A DNA stretch of 13,552 nucleotides from Ghiorsea sp. (GCA_027053695.1 JALUHL010000067.1:1-13552), one strand, 5' to 3'; positions 7,506 to 13,489 are shown, counted from the stretch's first letter. Made by a program: numbers and translations. The notes: generated from the sequence alone by a model not told the origin.

Positions 7506-8333
7506 ATGCTGAGCACAGAAAACCATGACCGTGATGTGGCAGGGCTTACCTATGTTTACCCTGTGGTTTCTCGGCGTGCTGGCGGCGTATCTTTAGGCAT
7601 CAATTTAAGCCCAAACCATGCTTGTAATTGGCAGTGTGTGTATTGCCAAGTGCCTGATTTGAAAGTGGGGGTATCGCCGCGGGTGGACATCCCATTGTTA
7701 AAGCAAGAGTTGGACTCTTTTTTGGCGCAATTGATGCATGGCGATTATATGCAAAGCCATGTGCCAGAGGATTGCAGGACACTTCAAGATATTGCCTTTT
7801 CAGGCAATGGTGAACCAAGCACTTGCCCTAACTTTTTGGACGCTGTGCAGGTGGTCACCGAAGTGATGGATAAGTATGGACTTGCTATACCGCTACGTTT
7901 AATTACCAATGGTTCTTCTGTGCATAAAGCTGGGGTGCAACAAGGTTTAAAGCGCATGGCAGCATACCAAGGTGAGGTTTGGTTTAAAGTGGATGGGGTA
8001 GGTGAGCAACGCACGAAAAGCATCAATGGTGTTAGCATCAAACCTGATTGGCAGCTCAAACAGTTGCAGGCGGTTGCCAATGTTTGTCCGGTCAAATTGC
8101 AAACCTGCTTGCTTCAAGCGCAAAGCGAGGATGATAAGTTTGCCGAAGACTATTTGACATGGTTAAAGCAAGCTTTGGCGTTAGGCGTTAAGCTTGAAGG
8201 TGTACTATTGTATGGCTTAGCAAGACCTTCTATGCAGCAGGGCGGAGATCAATTGGCATCTGCAGATAAGTCTTGGATGCGGGCTTTCGCAGAAAAAATT
8301 GAATCGTTGGGTTTAAGCGTTACAGTGTCCTGA
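7506..8333 (+). CDS. Radical SAM protein, COG0731-like, function unknown
   Basis: A 275-residue radical SAM enzyme. The [4Fe-4S]-binding CxxxCxxC motif is C40, C44 and C47 in NHACNWQCVYCQVP. The GGE-like SAM motif appears as FSGNGEPSTCPNF near residues 98-110, followed by LITNGSSV on the next strand. The N-terminal block (YVYPVVSRRAGGVSLGINL) and overall length fit a family of stand-alone radical SAM proteins related to the wyosine-forming and MoaA groups; the substrate is not known to me. There is no extra Cys cluster for a SPASM or auxiliary Fe-S domain; isolated C86, C195 and C202 are seen. The start lies 3 nt after the kinase stop. The stop TGA shares one base with the gmhA ATG, so it is likely translated together with the LPS genes, although a role there is not established. 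Confidence 0.88.
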   Translation: MLSTENHDRDVAGLTYVYPVVSRRAGGVSLGINLSPNHACNWQCVYCQVPDLKVGVSPRVDIPLLKQELDSFLAQLMHGDYMQSHVPEDCRTLQDIAFSGNGEPSTCPNFLDAVQVVTEVMDKYGLAIPLRLITNGSSVHKAGVQQGLKRMAAYQGEVWFKVDGVGEQRTKSINGVSIKPDWQLKQLQAVANVCPVKLQTCLLQAQSEDDKFAEDYLTWLKQALALGVKLEGVLLYGLARPSMQQGGDQLASADKSWMRAFAEKIESLGLSVTVS

Positions 8334-8935
8334 TGGAAAATACAGCTAAGATGAAAGATTTGATTAGTGAGGCTTTGCTTGATGGCATTGCGTTGCGTCA
8401 ACAAAGCTTGAATGTTTTGGATGATAGCCTACTTGCAGCGGCTGAAGTGATGATAAATTCACTGGAGCATGGTGGGAAAATTTTAGCCTGTGGTAATGGC
8501 GGCTCCGCGTCCGATGCACAACATTTTGTGGCAGAGTTGGTCAACCGCTTTGAAGTGAATCGACCTGCTTTGGCGGCAGTATCCATGGTGAATGATGCAT
8601 CCGTGATTACGAGTATATCCAACGACTTTTCGTTTGATGCTATTTATGCAAGGCAAACGGAAGCCTTGGGCAGAGAAGGTGATGTGTTGTTGGCGATTTC
8701 AACCAGCGGGCAGTCAGTCAATGTGCTTCAAGCTGTGGAGCAAGCATGCAAACAAGGCATGAAAGTGATTACGCTTACAGGTAAAGATGGTGGCAAGTTG
8801 GCTGCGCACCCCAATAGCACTGTGAACATTAATATTGAGCATACATCCACAGCCAGAATCCAAGAGATGCATATCACATGCTTACATATTTTATGCAGTA
8901 TCATTGACGAATCTATGTTTGGTAAAGTTTCTTAA
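8333..8935 (+). CDS. gmhA: Sedoheptulose-7-phosphate isomerase (phosphoheptose isomerase)
   Basis: SIS-domain enzyme that converts sedoheptulose 7-phosphate to D-glycero-D-manno-heptose 7-phosphate, the first step to ADP-heptose for the LPS inner core. At 200 residues it is of normal size. The phosphosugar-binding loop CGNGGSASDAQHFVAEL (residues 53-69) carries the conserved D61, H64 and E68; E68 corresponds to the catalytic Glu. The second loop AISTSGQS is present, and TARIQEMHI contributes Q177 and H180, the other catalytic pair. The related DiaA replication factor has the same fold, but the full catalytic set and the neighbouring rfaE2 favour GmhA. It overlaps the radical SAM stop by one base. 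It is followed by a small membrane ORF and then rfaE2, which acts later in the same pathway. Confidence 0.93.
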   Translation: MENTAKMKDLISEALLDGIALRQQSLNVLDDSLLAAAEVMINSLEHGGKILACGNGGSASDAQHFVAELVNRFEVNRPALAAVSMVNDASVITSISNDFSFDAIYARQTEALGREGDVLLAISTSGQSVNVLQAVEQACKQGMKVITLTGKDGGKLAAHPNSTVNINIEHTSTARIQEMHITCLHILCSIIDESMFGKVS

Positions 8936-8950
8936 GAAGGATAGCTGAAA

Positions 8951-9082
8951 GTGAAAAAGAAGTTTGAAGACGAAGAGTATTTACAAACCCAGCATTGGAA
9001 TGCGAAGAAGAAAGAAAGTCATACGACTTTGTATGTGTTGATTGCGGTTTTAAGCTTTTTGATTGCTTGGGTGATGACTTGA
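8951..9082 (+). CDS. Small single-pass membrane protein between gmhA and rfaE2
   Basis: A 43-codon ORF with a GTG start, preceded by AAGAAGG at 8934-8940 (10-nt spacing). The product has a charged N-terminal half (KKKFEDEEYLQ, then NAKKKE) and one hydrophobic helix at about residues 27-42 (LYVLIAVLSFLIAWVM). By the positive-inside rule the N-terminus should face the cytoplasm. Its TGA stop (9080-9082) overlaps the TTG start proposed for rfaE2 (9079-9081) in a TTGA arrangement, the pattern expected for coupled translation. This is strong positional support that it is a real gene rather than the N-terminus of rfaE2 read in another frame. Function unknown; anchoring or regulation of heptose synthesis is speculation. 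Confidence 0.65.
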   Translation: MKKKFEDEEYLQTQHWNAKKKESHTTLYVLIAVLSFLIAWVMT

Positions 9083-9540
9083 GTGATTGGCATGAGAGTG
9101 CTGAGCTTTGTAAGACATGGAAAGCGCAAGGTCAAAAAGTCGTATTCACCAATGGCTGTTTCGATTTGTTGCATCCTGGGCATATTCAATATTTAAATGA
9201 TGCTAAAGCTTTGGGTGATAAACTTATTATCGGCTTAAATGCAGATGATTCAATTGCTAGGCTCAAAGGAAGTTCTCGCCCGATTAACCCTTTAAAAGAT
9301 AGAGCAGCGATGCTGATGGGCTTAAAAGCTGTGGATGCGGTGGTGGCATTTGAGGAAGATACACCGCTTAATCTTATATCACTATTGTTGCCTGATGTGT
9401 TGGTCAAAGGTGGTGATTATGCGGCTGATGATATTGTGGGAGCCAAAGAAGTCCGTGATGCTGGCGGAGAAGTGATAGTCGTTCCTTTTTTGGATGGTTA
9501 TTCATCATCCAAGCTGATTGAACGTATTAAGGCTTCATAA
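9079..9540 (+). CDS. rfaE2: D-glycero-beta-D-manno-heptose 1-phosphate adenylyltransferase (stand-alone RfaE2)
   Basis: Cytidylyltransferase-like nucleotidyl transferase that joins ATP and heptose 1-phosphate to make ADP-heptose for LPS core. With the TTG start at 9079 the protein is 153 residues, normal for the stand-alone C-terminal half of HldE. Signatures: VVFTNGCFDLLHPGH with HPGH at residues 32-35, GLNADDSIARLKG, RPINPLKDRA, LLPDVLVKGGDY and the closing GYSSSKLIERI. An in-frame ATG at 8995 would add 28 residues (MECEEERKSYDF...) that match nothing in the family and are simply the overlapping small membrane gene read in another frame, so it was not used. The kinase half (RfaE1) and the phosphatase GmhB are not in the window. 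The last 27 bases recur at 9827-9853. Confidence 0.9.
   Translation: MSDWHESAELCKTWKAQGQKVVFTNGCFDLLHPGHIQYLNDAKALGDKLIIGLNADDSIARLKGSSRPINPLKDRAAMLMGLKAVDAVVAFEEDTPLNLISLLLPDVLVKGGDYAADDIVGAKEVRDAGGEVIVVPFLDGYSSSKLIERIKAS
9514..9540 (+). repeat. Direct repeat copy 1: functional 3' end of rfaE2
   Basis: These 27 bases encode LIERIKAS plus stop. They match 9827-9853 at 23 of 27 positions by direct comparison. The differences fall at one second-codon position and three third-codon positions. The similarity stops abruptly at both edges of the 27-base block. Confidence 0.8.
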
Positions 9541-9826
9541 CTCACCACGAAGAACACGAAGTTTTGAAAGGCTCAAATAAAAAGTTTGACGTGAAAGAGG
9601 GTACAGGAAATGTTAGGTCTAAAGTATTTTGGAGTAGTAGTCTGTATTATTATTGCTATAAGTGAAACTCTTCCGATATATCTTATAGGGAAAGGGCTTT
9701 GGACTGGTCAGGTAGCGGACGTAAATCACTTCACAATGAAGTTGGTTTTTCACGTTGTTTTCTTAGTGGTTTCTTGTTTTACAGCATTGATCTTGTTTAA
9801 AAGTGCCAAAAAATCAAAAGACCTGA
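9541..9826. other. Probable inserted segment between duplicated rfaE2 ends
   Basis: This 286-bp block lies exactly between the two copies of the rfaE2 3' end. It contains a 9-bp tandem repeat near its left edge and one small membrane-protein gene whose stop is formed just inside the right repeat. No transposase, integrase or terminal inverted repeats are visible, so the inserting agent is unknown. The encoded gene uses ATA and GTA codons more freely than the flanking enzymes. Together these point to an acquired cassette; the mechanism is inference. Confidence 0.5.
9546..9563. repeat. 9-bp tandem repeat CACGAAGAA / CACGAAGTT
   Basis: Two adjacent 9-base units, CACGAAGAA and CACGAAGTT, lie six bases after the rfaE2 stop, at the left edge of the proposed insert. 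From memory, a CCACGAAGAACACGAAG-type motif is scattered in many environmental bacterial genomes next to small accessory genes; I cannot verify this here. Confidence 0.45.
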
Positions 9827-9834
9827 CTGATTGA
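9610..9834 (+). CDS. Hypothetical two-helix membrane protein in inserted segment
   Basis: A 74-residue ORF not recognised as any family. Two hydrophobic segments are clear: about residues 6-27 (YFGVVVCIIIAISETLPIYLI) and 45-65 (LVFHVVFLVVSCFTALILF). A polar turn (WTGQVADVNHFT) separates them, and a basic tail (KSAKKSKD) suggests both ends are cytoplasmic. A ribosome binding site (GAGGG, about 8 nt upstream) supports the ATG at 9610. The stop codon TGA lies within the second copy of the rfaE2 end repeat, and the last codons run into it, so the original C-terminus may have been altered by the insertion. It converges on lipB with 5 nt between the stops. The gene may be a passenger; function unknown. 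Confidence 0.6.
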   Translation: MLGLKYFGVVVCIIIAISETLPIYLIGKGLWTGQVADVNHFTMKLVFHVVFLVVSCFTALILFKSAKKSKDLTD

Positions 9835-9853
9835 ACATATTAAAGCTTCTTAG
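9827..9853 (+). repeat. Direct repeat copy 2: displaced rfaE2 C-terminal remnant
   Basis: Read on the + strand this block encodes LIEHIKAS and a TAG stop, an almost unchanged copy of the rfaE2 C-terminus but with no gene in front of it. The lipB stop codon and its last codons (9840-9853, - strand) lie inside it. Before the insertion, rfaE2 and lipB would have overlapped tail to tail by 14 bases. Confidence 0.75.
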
Positions 9854-10481
9854 TTTCGATTAAACGTATAAATATTTCAAACCATTGTTGGGATATACTC
9901 TCCAAATCTAAAGTTGTAATGCCCTGTTTTTCCATAGATGTGGCTTTGCGGGATGTGCCGCAAGGGTTAATATTATCAAACCAAGTCAAATCAGTGTTGA
10001 CGTTGAGCGCTATGCCATGCGAGCTGATGCCACGGCTCACTCGAATGCCCAAAGCAGCAATTTTTTCATTGTTTAACCACACGCCTGGTAAACCGCAATC
10101 ACGTTCAGCATTTAAGTCATAAGTTTTTAATAGTTCGATGACAGATGCTTCAAGCATATGAACATAATCACGTACATTTAAATGATGCTTTCTTAAGTCG
10201 ATGATGGGGTACATCATCAACTGCCCAAGGCCGTGGTAAGTGGTCTCGCCACCACGCTCTGTTTGTATCAGTGGCGCGCCTAAGCTTGCCTTACTGTTGT
10301 CAATGCCACGCCTACCAGTGGTGAACACATGCTCATGCTCGCAAAACCAAACCATTTCCGCGCCTGCAAAGCTTGCAACATATTGCTGCATTTTTTTGAG
10401 GAACTGCGAGTATTCGCGCCTGCCTAGCCATTGATAGCTTGGTGAGGTATTGGTTTCTGATTGACGAATGATAGTTTGCAT
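9840..10481 (-). CDS. lipB: Octanoyl-[acyl-carrier-protein]:protein octanoyltransferase
   Basis: Transfers octanoyl groups from ACP to the lipoyl domains of 2-oxoacid dehydrogenases and to GcvH, the first step of lipoate assembly, in the cytoplasm. At 213 residues it has family length. Key features: TERGGETTYHGLGQLMMYPI (residues 74-93, with H83), acyl-binding catalytic K140 in NNEKIAALGIRVSRGISSHG, and catalytic C174 in NINPCG. The usual HGPGQ is HGLGQ here, a minor departure. The substrate-pocket segment GIALNVNTDLTWFDNINPCG is intact. It is the only clear - strand gene in the window, divergent from hisA (43 nt between start codons) and convergent with the rfaE2 region. lipA is not in the window. 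Confidence 0.95.
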   Translation of the reverse strand: MQTIIRQSETNTSPSYQWLGRREYSQFLKKMQQYVASFAGAEMVWFCEHEHVFTTGRRGIDNSKASLGAPLIQTERGGETTYHGLGQLMMYPIIDLRKHHLNVRDYVHMLEASVIELLKTYDLNAERDCGLPGVWLNNEKIAALGIRVSRGISSHGIALNVNTDLTWFDNINPCGTSRKATSMEKQGITTLDLESISQQWFEIFIRLIETKKL

Positions 10482-10524
10482 GACTGAATCCGCACTTTTA
10501 CAGTTTTAGACAAGGAAAACAATC
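10482..10524. promoter_or_regulatory. Divergent lipB/hisA intergenic region
   Basis: Only 43 bp separate the lipB and hisA start codons, so promoters for both must lie here or overlap the first codons of lipB. A TTGACG at 10461-10466 could be a -35 element for hisA, but no convincing -10 follows at normal spacing. The hisA ribosome binding site AAGGAA (10513-10518) is clear; the lipB one is weak. Confidence 0.4.
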
Positions 10525-11271
10525 ATGACTTCAAGCACAAATTCAGTTTTTGAGCTTATTCCAGCCATTGACTTAAAAGAAGGACAATGCGTGCGCCTCA
10601 AACAAGGGCGTATGGAAGATGCTACGGTTTATGGCAGTAATGCAGGTGAAATGGCGGCGCACTGGCAGACACTGGGTGCAAAAAGGTTGCATGTGGTAGA
10701 CTTGGATGGTGCGTTTGCTGGTCAACCTGCCAACCGTGAAGCCATCAAAGCGATTTGTGAAGTGATGGGTATTCCCGTGCAACTTGGTGGTGGTTTAAGA
10801 GATTTGAAGATGATTGAAGGCATGTTGAATCTTGGTGTTGACCGTGTGATTTTAGGCTCGATTGCCATTGCTGATCCCAAGATTGTTAAAGAAGCATGTG
10901 CTGCGTTCCCTAATCAAGTATGCGTGGGCATTGATGCCAAAGGTGGTCATGTCGCAGTCCATGGTTGGGATGATGTCACCGATGTGAAGGCAGTGGATTT
11001 AGCTCGTCAATTTGAAGATGATGGTGTGGCTGCGATTATTTATACGGATATTGCTAGAGATGGCATGCTTACTGGCCCTAACATTGAAGAAACTGTAAAC
11101 CTCGCTAAGGCAGTGTCCATTCCTGTGATTGTATCGGGCGGTGTGGCTGCTATGGATGATGTTCATGCATGTGCTAAGCATGTGGACGATGGTATTGCAG
11201 GCGCGATAACAGGGCGTGCCATTTATGAAAACACCATTGATTTTGCGCAAGCGATGAAGGAACTAAGCTGA
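10525..11271 (+). CDS. hisA: 1-(5-phosphoribosyl)-5-[(5-phosphoribosylamino)methylideneamino]imidazole-4-carboxamide isomerase
   Basis: TIM-barrel ketol-isomerase of histidine synthesis that converts ProFAR to PRFAR, the substrate of HisF. At 248 residues it is of normal size. The catalytic Asp pair is D16 in [16 protein letters not shown] and D137 in [10 protein letters not shown]. The two phosphate-binding halves are seen as QLGGGLRD and [10 protein letters not shown], the substrate-gripping loop as VHGWDD (W148), and [13 protein letters not shown] completes the C-terminal half. The first seven residues (MTSSTNS) are a short extension; the ATG at 10525 is supported by AAGGAA six nt upstream. 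The stop TGA shares its last base with the hisF start, so the two successive enzymes are translationally coupled. The other his genes are not in the window. Confidence 0.97.
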   Translation: MTSSTNSVFELIPAIDLKEGQCVRLKQGRMEDATVYGSNAGEMAAHWQTLGAKRLHVVDLDGAFAGQPANREAIKAICEVMGIPVQLGGGLRDLKMIEGMLNLGVDRVILGSIAIADPKIVKEACAAFPNQVCVGIDAKGGHVAVHGWDDVTDVKAVDLARQFEDDGVAAIIYTDIARDGMLTGPNIEETVNLAKAVSIPVIVSGGVAAMDDVHACAKHVDDGIAGAITGRAIYENTIDFAQAMKELS

Positions 11272-12053
11272 TGTTATCCAAACGAATTATCCCTTGCCTT
11301 GATGTTGCCCATGGCCGCGTGGTCAAAGGTGTGCAGTTTGTGGATATTATTGATGCGGGTGACCCTGTGGAAGCTGCCATTAAATATGATGAGCAGGGTG
11401 CAGATGAACTAACTTTCCTTGATATTCGCGCTAGCCATGAAAGCCGCGATACGTTATACCATATGGTCACTGAAGTGGCAGAGCATGTGTTTATGCCACT
11501 CACTGTGGGTGGGGGAGTGAAAGCACTCAAAGATATTGAAGGTTTATTACATGCAGGTGCAGATAAAGTCTCGATTAATACTGCAGCGATTTTCAACCCT
11601 GAACTGGTCAAAGAAGCTGCAGAACGTTTTGGTTCTTCCACGATTGTGGTGGCAGTCGATGCTAAGAAAGTTGGGGATGATTCAGGTGGGCACTGGGAAT
11701 GTTTTACCCATGGTGGGCGCAAAGAAACAGGCATCAATGCGGTAGAATGGGCAAAACGTATGTCTGATGATGGCGCAGGTGAAATTCTTTTAACCAGCAT
11801 GGATGCTGATGGCACCAAAGCAGGTTATGACATTCGGCTAACACGCGCAGTTTCCGATGCGATTTCGGCCAATGTGGTAGCATCAGGCGGCGTAGGAACA
11901 CTAGAACATATGGCAGAAGGCCTAACTGAAGGTAAAGCCGATGCTGTGCTTGCAGCATCCATATTTCACTTTGGTGAGTTTACCATCGCAGAAACCAAAG
12001 CATATTTAGCCAAGCAAGGTATTCCCGTTCGGAAAATCAAAGGGACAGTATAA
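11271..12053 (+). CDS. hisF: Imidazole glycerol phosphate synthase, cyclase subunit
   Basis: TIM-barrel cyclase that uses ammonia delivered by the glutaminase subunit HisH to turn PRFAR into imidazole glycerol phosphate plus AICAR. At 260 residues it is typical. General acid/base residues are D11 (KRIIPCLDV) and D130 (VVAVDAK). Phosphate-binding loops are TVGGGVK and [10 protein letters not shown]. The barrel-mouth residues contacting His[17 protein letters not shown], are well kept, and [15 protein letters not shown] is the standard late-barrel motif. It overlaps hisA by one base. hisH and hisI do not follow; instead a PepSY-type membrane gene starts on the very next base, an uncommon neighbour. 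Confidence 0.97.
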   Translation: MLSKRIIPCLDVAHGRVVKGVQFVDIIDAGDPVEAAIKYDEQGADELTFLDIRASHESRDTLYHMVTEVAEHVFMPLTVGGGVKALKDIEGLLHAGADKVSINTAAIFNPELVKEAAERFGSSTIVVAVDAKKVGDDSGGHWECFTHGGRKETGINAVEWAKRMSDDGAGEILLTSMDADGTKAGYDIRLTRAVSDAISANVVASGGVGTLEHMAEGLTEGKADAVLAASIFHFGEFTIAETKAYLAKQGIPVRKIKGTV

Positions 12054-12632
12054 ATGATTAAACGAAACCTATTTATTAAAATTCATTTGATAATGGCAGC
12101 CACCATACTGCCTGTGGTTTTGATGTATGTGATTACAGGCGCGCTTTATACCGCAGAATACAAACCTTCCTCACATGATGAAACCTTTGATGTGCAATTA
12201 GAAGCACCTTTGGTGAGAGACATTCAACTTCTCAAAGATGTGGTTCATGATGCTTTGGCGAAACGTGAGATTGAAGACCCTGATGGTAAAGCGAAGTTAA
12301 AGCGCGATAAAAAACGCGGTGGTAAAAAATTTGTTTGGAAAGGTGATAATCATACGGTTTCTATGTGGGCACACGCTGATAATCGCGCTGTCGTTAGTAT
12401 TGAGGTGAGCACGCCAAGTTGGTACAAACGTTTGATGTGGATACACACAGCCGATGGCGGTGATGCTTTTGAAATACTGTCGATTGTTGTGGCTATTCTT
12501 CTCGTGTTTGTATTATTAACGGGTGTGATTGTGGGACTACAAGTGAAGCTATTTAGAGGACTGACTTTATATTCTATGGGGTTTGGCTCATTGCTTTTCT
12601 TAGCGATGATGTATGTTTTGTATCCTTGGTAG
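12054..12632 (+). CDS. PepSY-type membrane protein (PepSY-associated TM helices)
   Basis: A 192-residue membrane protein starting on the base after the hisF stop; AGGG lies about 9 nt upstream, inside hisF. Layout: TM helix at residues 12-32 (LIMAATILPVVLMYVITGALYT), a periplasmic domain at 33-128 with a very basic stretch KAKLKRDKKRGGKK (79-92), then TM helices at about 141-164 and 171-190. The N-terminal KIHLIMA..., the WIHTADGGDAFEI motif before the second helix and the LLVFVLLTGVIVGL helix resemble PepSY-associated TM proteins, often linked to iron or copper uptake or electron transfer. H11 and H131 flank the membrane and could bind a metal or haem; this is inference. It is probably co-transcribed with hisAF and ends shortly before a terminator. 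Confidence 0.75.
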   Translation: MIKRNLFIKIHLIMAATILPVVLMYVITGALYTAEYKPSSHDETFDVQLEAPLVRDIQLLKDVVHDALAKREIEDPDGKAKLKRDKKRGGKKFVWKGDNHTVSMWAHADNRAVVSIEVSTPSWYKRLMWIHTADGGDAFEILSIVVAILLVFVLLTGVIVGLQVKLFRGLTLYSMGFGSLLFLAMMYVLYPW

Positions 12633-12667
12633 GTCATATTCATCTATGCGACCGGCTAGTTTTGCAT

Positions 12668-12689
12668 AAAAGGGTAGCGTCCCCTTTTT
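12668..12689 (+). terminator. Intrinsic terminator after hisA-hisF-PepSY operon
   Basis: A perfect 7-bp stem, AAAAGGG (12668-12674) with CCCTTTT (12682-12688), and a 7-nt loop, running into a T tract (12685-12689). It lies 35 bp after the PepSY gene stop. The A-rich left arm means it could also work on the opposite strand. Confidence 0.75.
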
Positions 12690-12710
12690 CCTTTGATTTT
12701 CCCTGCCGTT

Positions 12711-12812
12711 ATGGTTGAAGATTGGTGGGCAGTATGGGGCGGTTTACTTATAGCTATTGGTGCAGGCATTACTATTTGGACCGTACATACTGGGGAAACT
12801 GATATTGAATAA
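12711..12812 (+). CDS. Possible 33-residue single-pass membrane micro-protein
   Basis: The ORF from ATG 12711 encodes MVEDWWAVWGGLLIAIGAGI followed by TIWTVHTGETDIE: a short acidic Trp-rich start, one hydrophobic helix (about residues 8-26) and an acidic tail. The composition is strongly protein-like and typical of small membrane subunits or accessory peptides. Against it, there is no ribosome binding site before the ATG or the in-frame TTG at 12693, and it lies just after a terminator, so its expression signal is unclear. It may be a leaderless gene or a relic of a longer cassette. Family not recognised. Confidence 0.4.
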   Translation: MVEDWWAVWGGLLIAIGAGITIWTVHTGETDIE

Positions 12813-12813
12813 C

Positions 12814-12834
12814 CTAACAATAGGGTAAAGTTAG
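12814..12834. repeat. Small inverted repeat CTAAC / GTTAG
   Basis: CTAAC (12814-12818) and GTTAG (12830-12834) can form a 5-bp hairpin with an 11-nt loop, directly after the micro-ORF stop. It is weak and lacks a T tract. The remaining sequence to 12932 holds only the ribosome binding site of the next gene. Confidence 0.3.
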
Positions 12835-12932
12835 TCCTCAAAAAGTTTGAAGCCTTACTGCCCAACACTGTTATGTTTCTTGGTGTCTTGTAACTTTATA
12901 TTCAAATGTGTGAAAGGGGTAGAGGAAGAAAA

Positions 12933-13283
12933 ATGGATGTGTCAAACACTCTAATCATTAGCTACGCAGTATTTAGTTTCTTTTTATTTTATCAGCAGCT
13001 TCACCTCAAGAACTTTCAGGGGGCAAGCGAAGTGTTCGTAATCATACTCGGAATATTCACGCTTGGTGGTATGTTGTTTAGCTTGGGTTTCTTGATTTAT
13101 TGGGGGTATAAGGTTAGCTGGCTTCAAGCCGCTGCACTATTTGGTGTTGGGTTTTTCTTCCAAATTATTTGGTTTCCTTTTGAAGCAAAGTTAGGTCTAA
13201 GTAATTCATACTGGGTTATCAGTCTTGCTGGCTTTATAGCGCTACCCGTATCAGGTTATTTTATGTGGACGACATTACCGTAG
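12933..13283 (+). CDS. Hypothetical four-helix integral membrane protein
   Basis: A 116-residue protein with no recognised family. The ATG at 12933 is preferred over an in-frame ATG at 12906 because AGAGG at 12921-12925 sits 7 nt before it, and the earlier start would add only a basic, non-hydrophobic stretch (MCERGRGRK). Four hydrophobic helices are visible, about residues 5-22, 32-57, 63-81 and 92-112, with very short loops. Aromatic-rich helices (FSFFLFYQQ, FFFQIIWFPF) are the main composition feature. ATA and GTA codons are used more than in the upstream metabolic genes, consistent with accessory origin. A hairpin overlaps its stop codon. Function unknown. Confidence 0.7.
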   Translation: MDVSNTLIISYAVFSFFLFYQQLHLKNFQGASEVFVIILGIFTLGGMLFSLGFLIYWGYKVSWLQAAALFGVGFFFQIIWFPFEAKLGLSNSYWVISLAGFIALPVSGYFMWTTLP

Positions 13284-13298
13284 AGGTAGCGCCCTCTA
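13281..13298. repeat. Hairpin overlapping the stop of the four-helix protein gene
   Basis: TAGAGG (13281-13286) pairs with CCTCTA (13293-13298) around the loop TAGCGC. The TAG stop codon is part of the left arm. No T tract follows, so it is not a standard intrinsic terminator. Its central GGTAGCGCCC closely resembles the GGTAGCGTCC centre of the terminator at 12668-12689. Confidence 0.5.
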
Positions 13299-13489
13299 GC
13301 AATCCTGAGCACTCGGGAATAGAAAAGGGATGCTATGAAGCTCCTCTTTTTTCGAAAGGTGACTCTGAATTTAAAACCTGAATCCTGTAAAGGAATTAGG
13401 TATGTTTAACACTTGTTCCTTTTCTGACAGCCTTTTTGCTGAAGAAGGCCGAACACAAGTGACTAAATACTAAAACAGGAGCTAGAAAA
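13284..13489. other. Gene-poor leader region upstream of the last gene
   Basis: These 206 bases hold a stop-overlapping hairpin at the left edge, the 23-codon ORF with its hairpin on the right, and the ribosome binding site AGGAG (13477-13481) for the gene at 13490. The stretch 13300-13388 shows no gene and no strong promoter that I can recognise. Confidence 0.4.
13402..13473 (+). CDS. Possible 23-residue leader peptide or small ORF
   Basis: ATG at 13402 opens 23 codons (MFNTCSFSDSLFAEEGRTQV, then TKY) before TAA. AAGGA at 13390-13394 lies 7 nt upstream, an excellent ribosome binding site and the main reason to report it. The stop is 16 nt before the next gene start. An imperfect long hairpin covers most of the ORF (arms CACTTGT 13410-13416 and ACAAGTG 13455-13461; inner CAGC 13428-13431 and GCTG 13438-13441), so translation could change RNA folding ahead of the next gene. 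No run of one amino acid is present as in classic attenuators. It could equally be chance. Confidence 0.35.
   Translation: MFNTCSFSDSLFAEEGRTQVTKY

Noticed and set aside
8333..8935. DiaA (DnaA-binding SIS protein) instead of GmhA
   Set aside because: All GmhA catalytic positions (E68, Q177, H180) are present and rfaE2 is adjacent.
8995..9540. Longer rfaE2 from ATG 8995
   Set aside because: The extra 28 residues do not resemble RfaE2 and overlap a better-supported small membrane ORF; the TTG at 9079 gives family-normal length and a TTGA overlap.
11174..11818. Long - strand open frame of about 214 codons across hisA/hisF
   Set aside because: It lies antisense to clearly conserved TIM-barrel genes and its translation is low-complexity Ser/Thr-rich with no domain; a shadow frame.
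12906..13283. Membrane protein start at ATG 12906
   Set aside because: ATG 12933 has AGAGG at ideal spacing, while the earlier one has no ribosome binding site.
12813..13461. Integron attC-like sites (RYYYAAC-type boxes at 12812-12818 and 13404-13410 near hairpins)
   Set aside because: No matching GTTRRRY partner box was found at the other side of either hairpin and no integrase is present; the similarity is probably chance.
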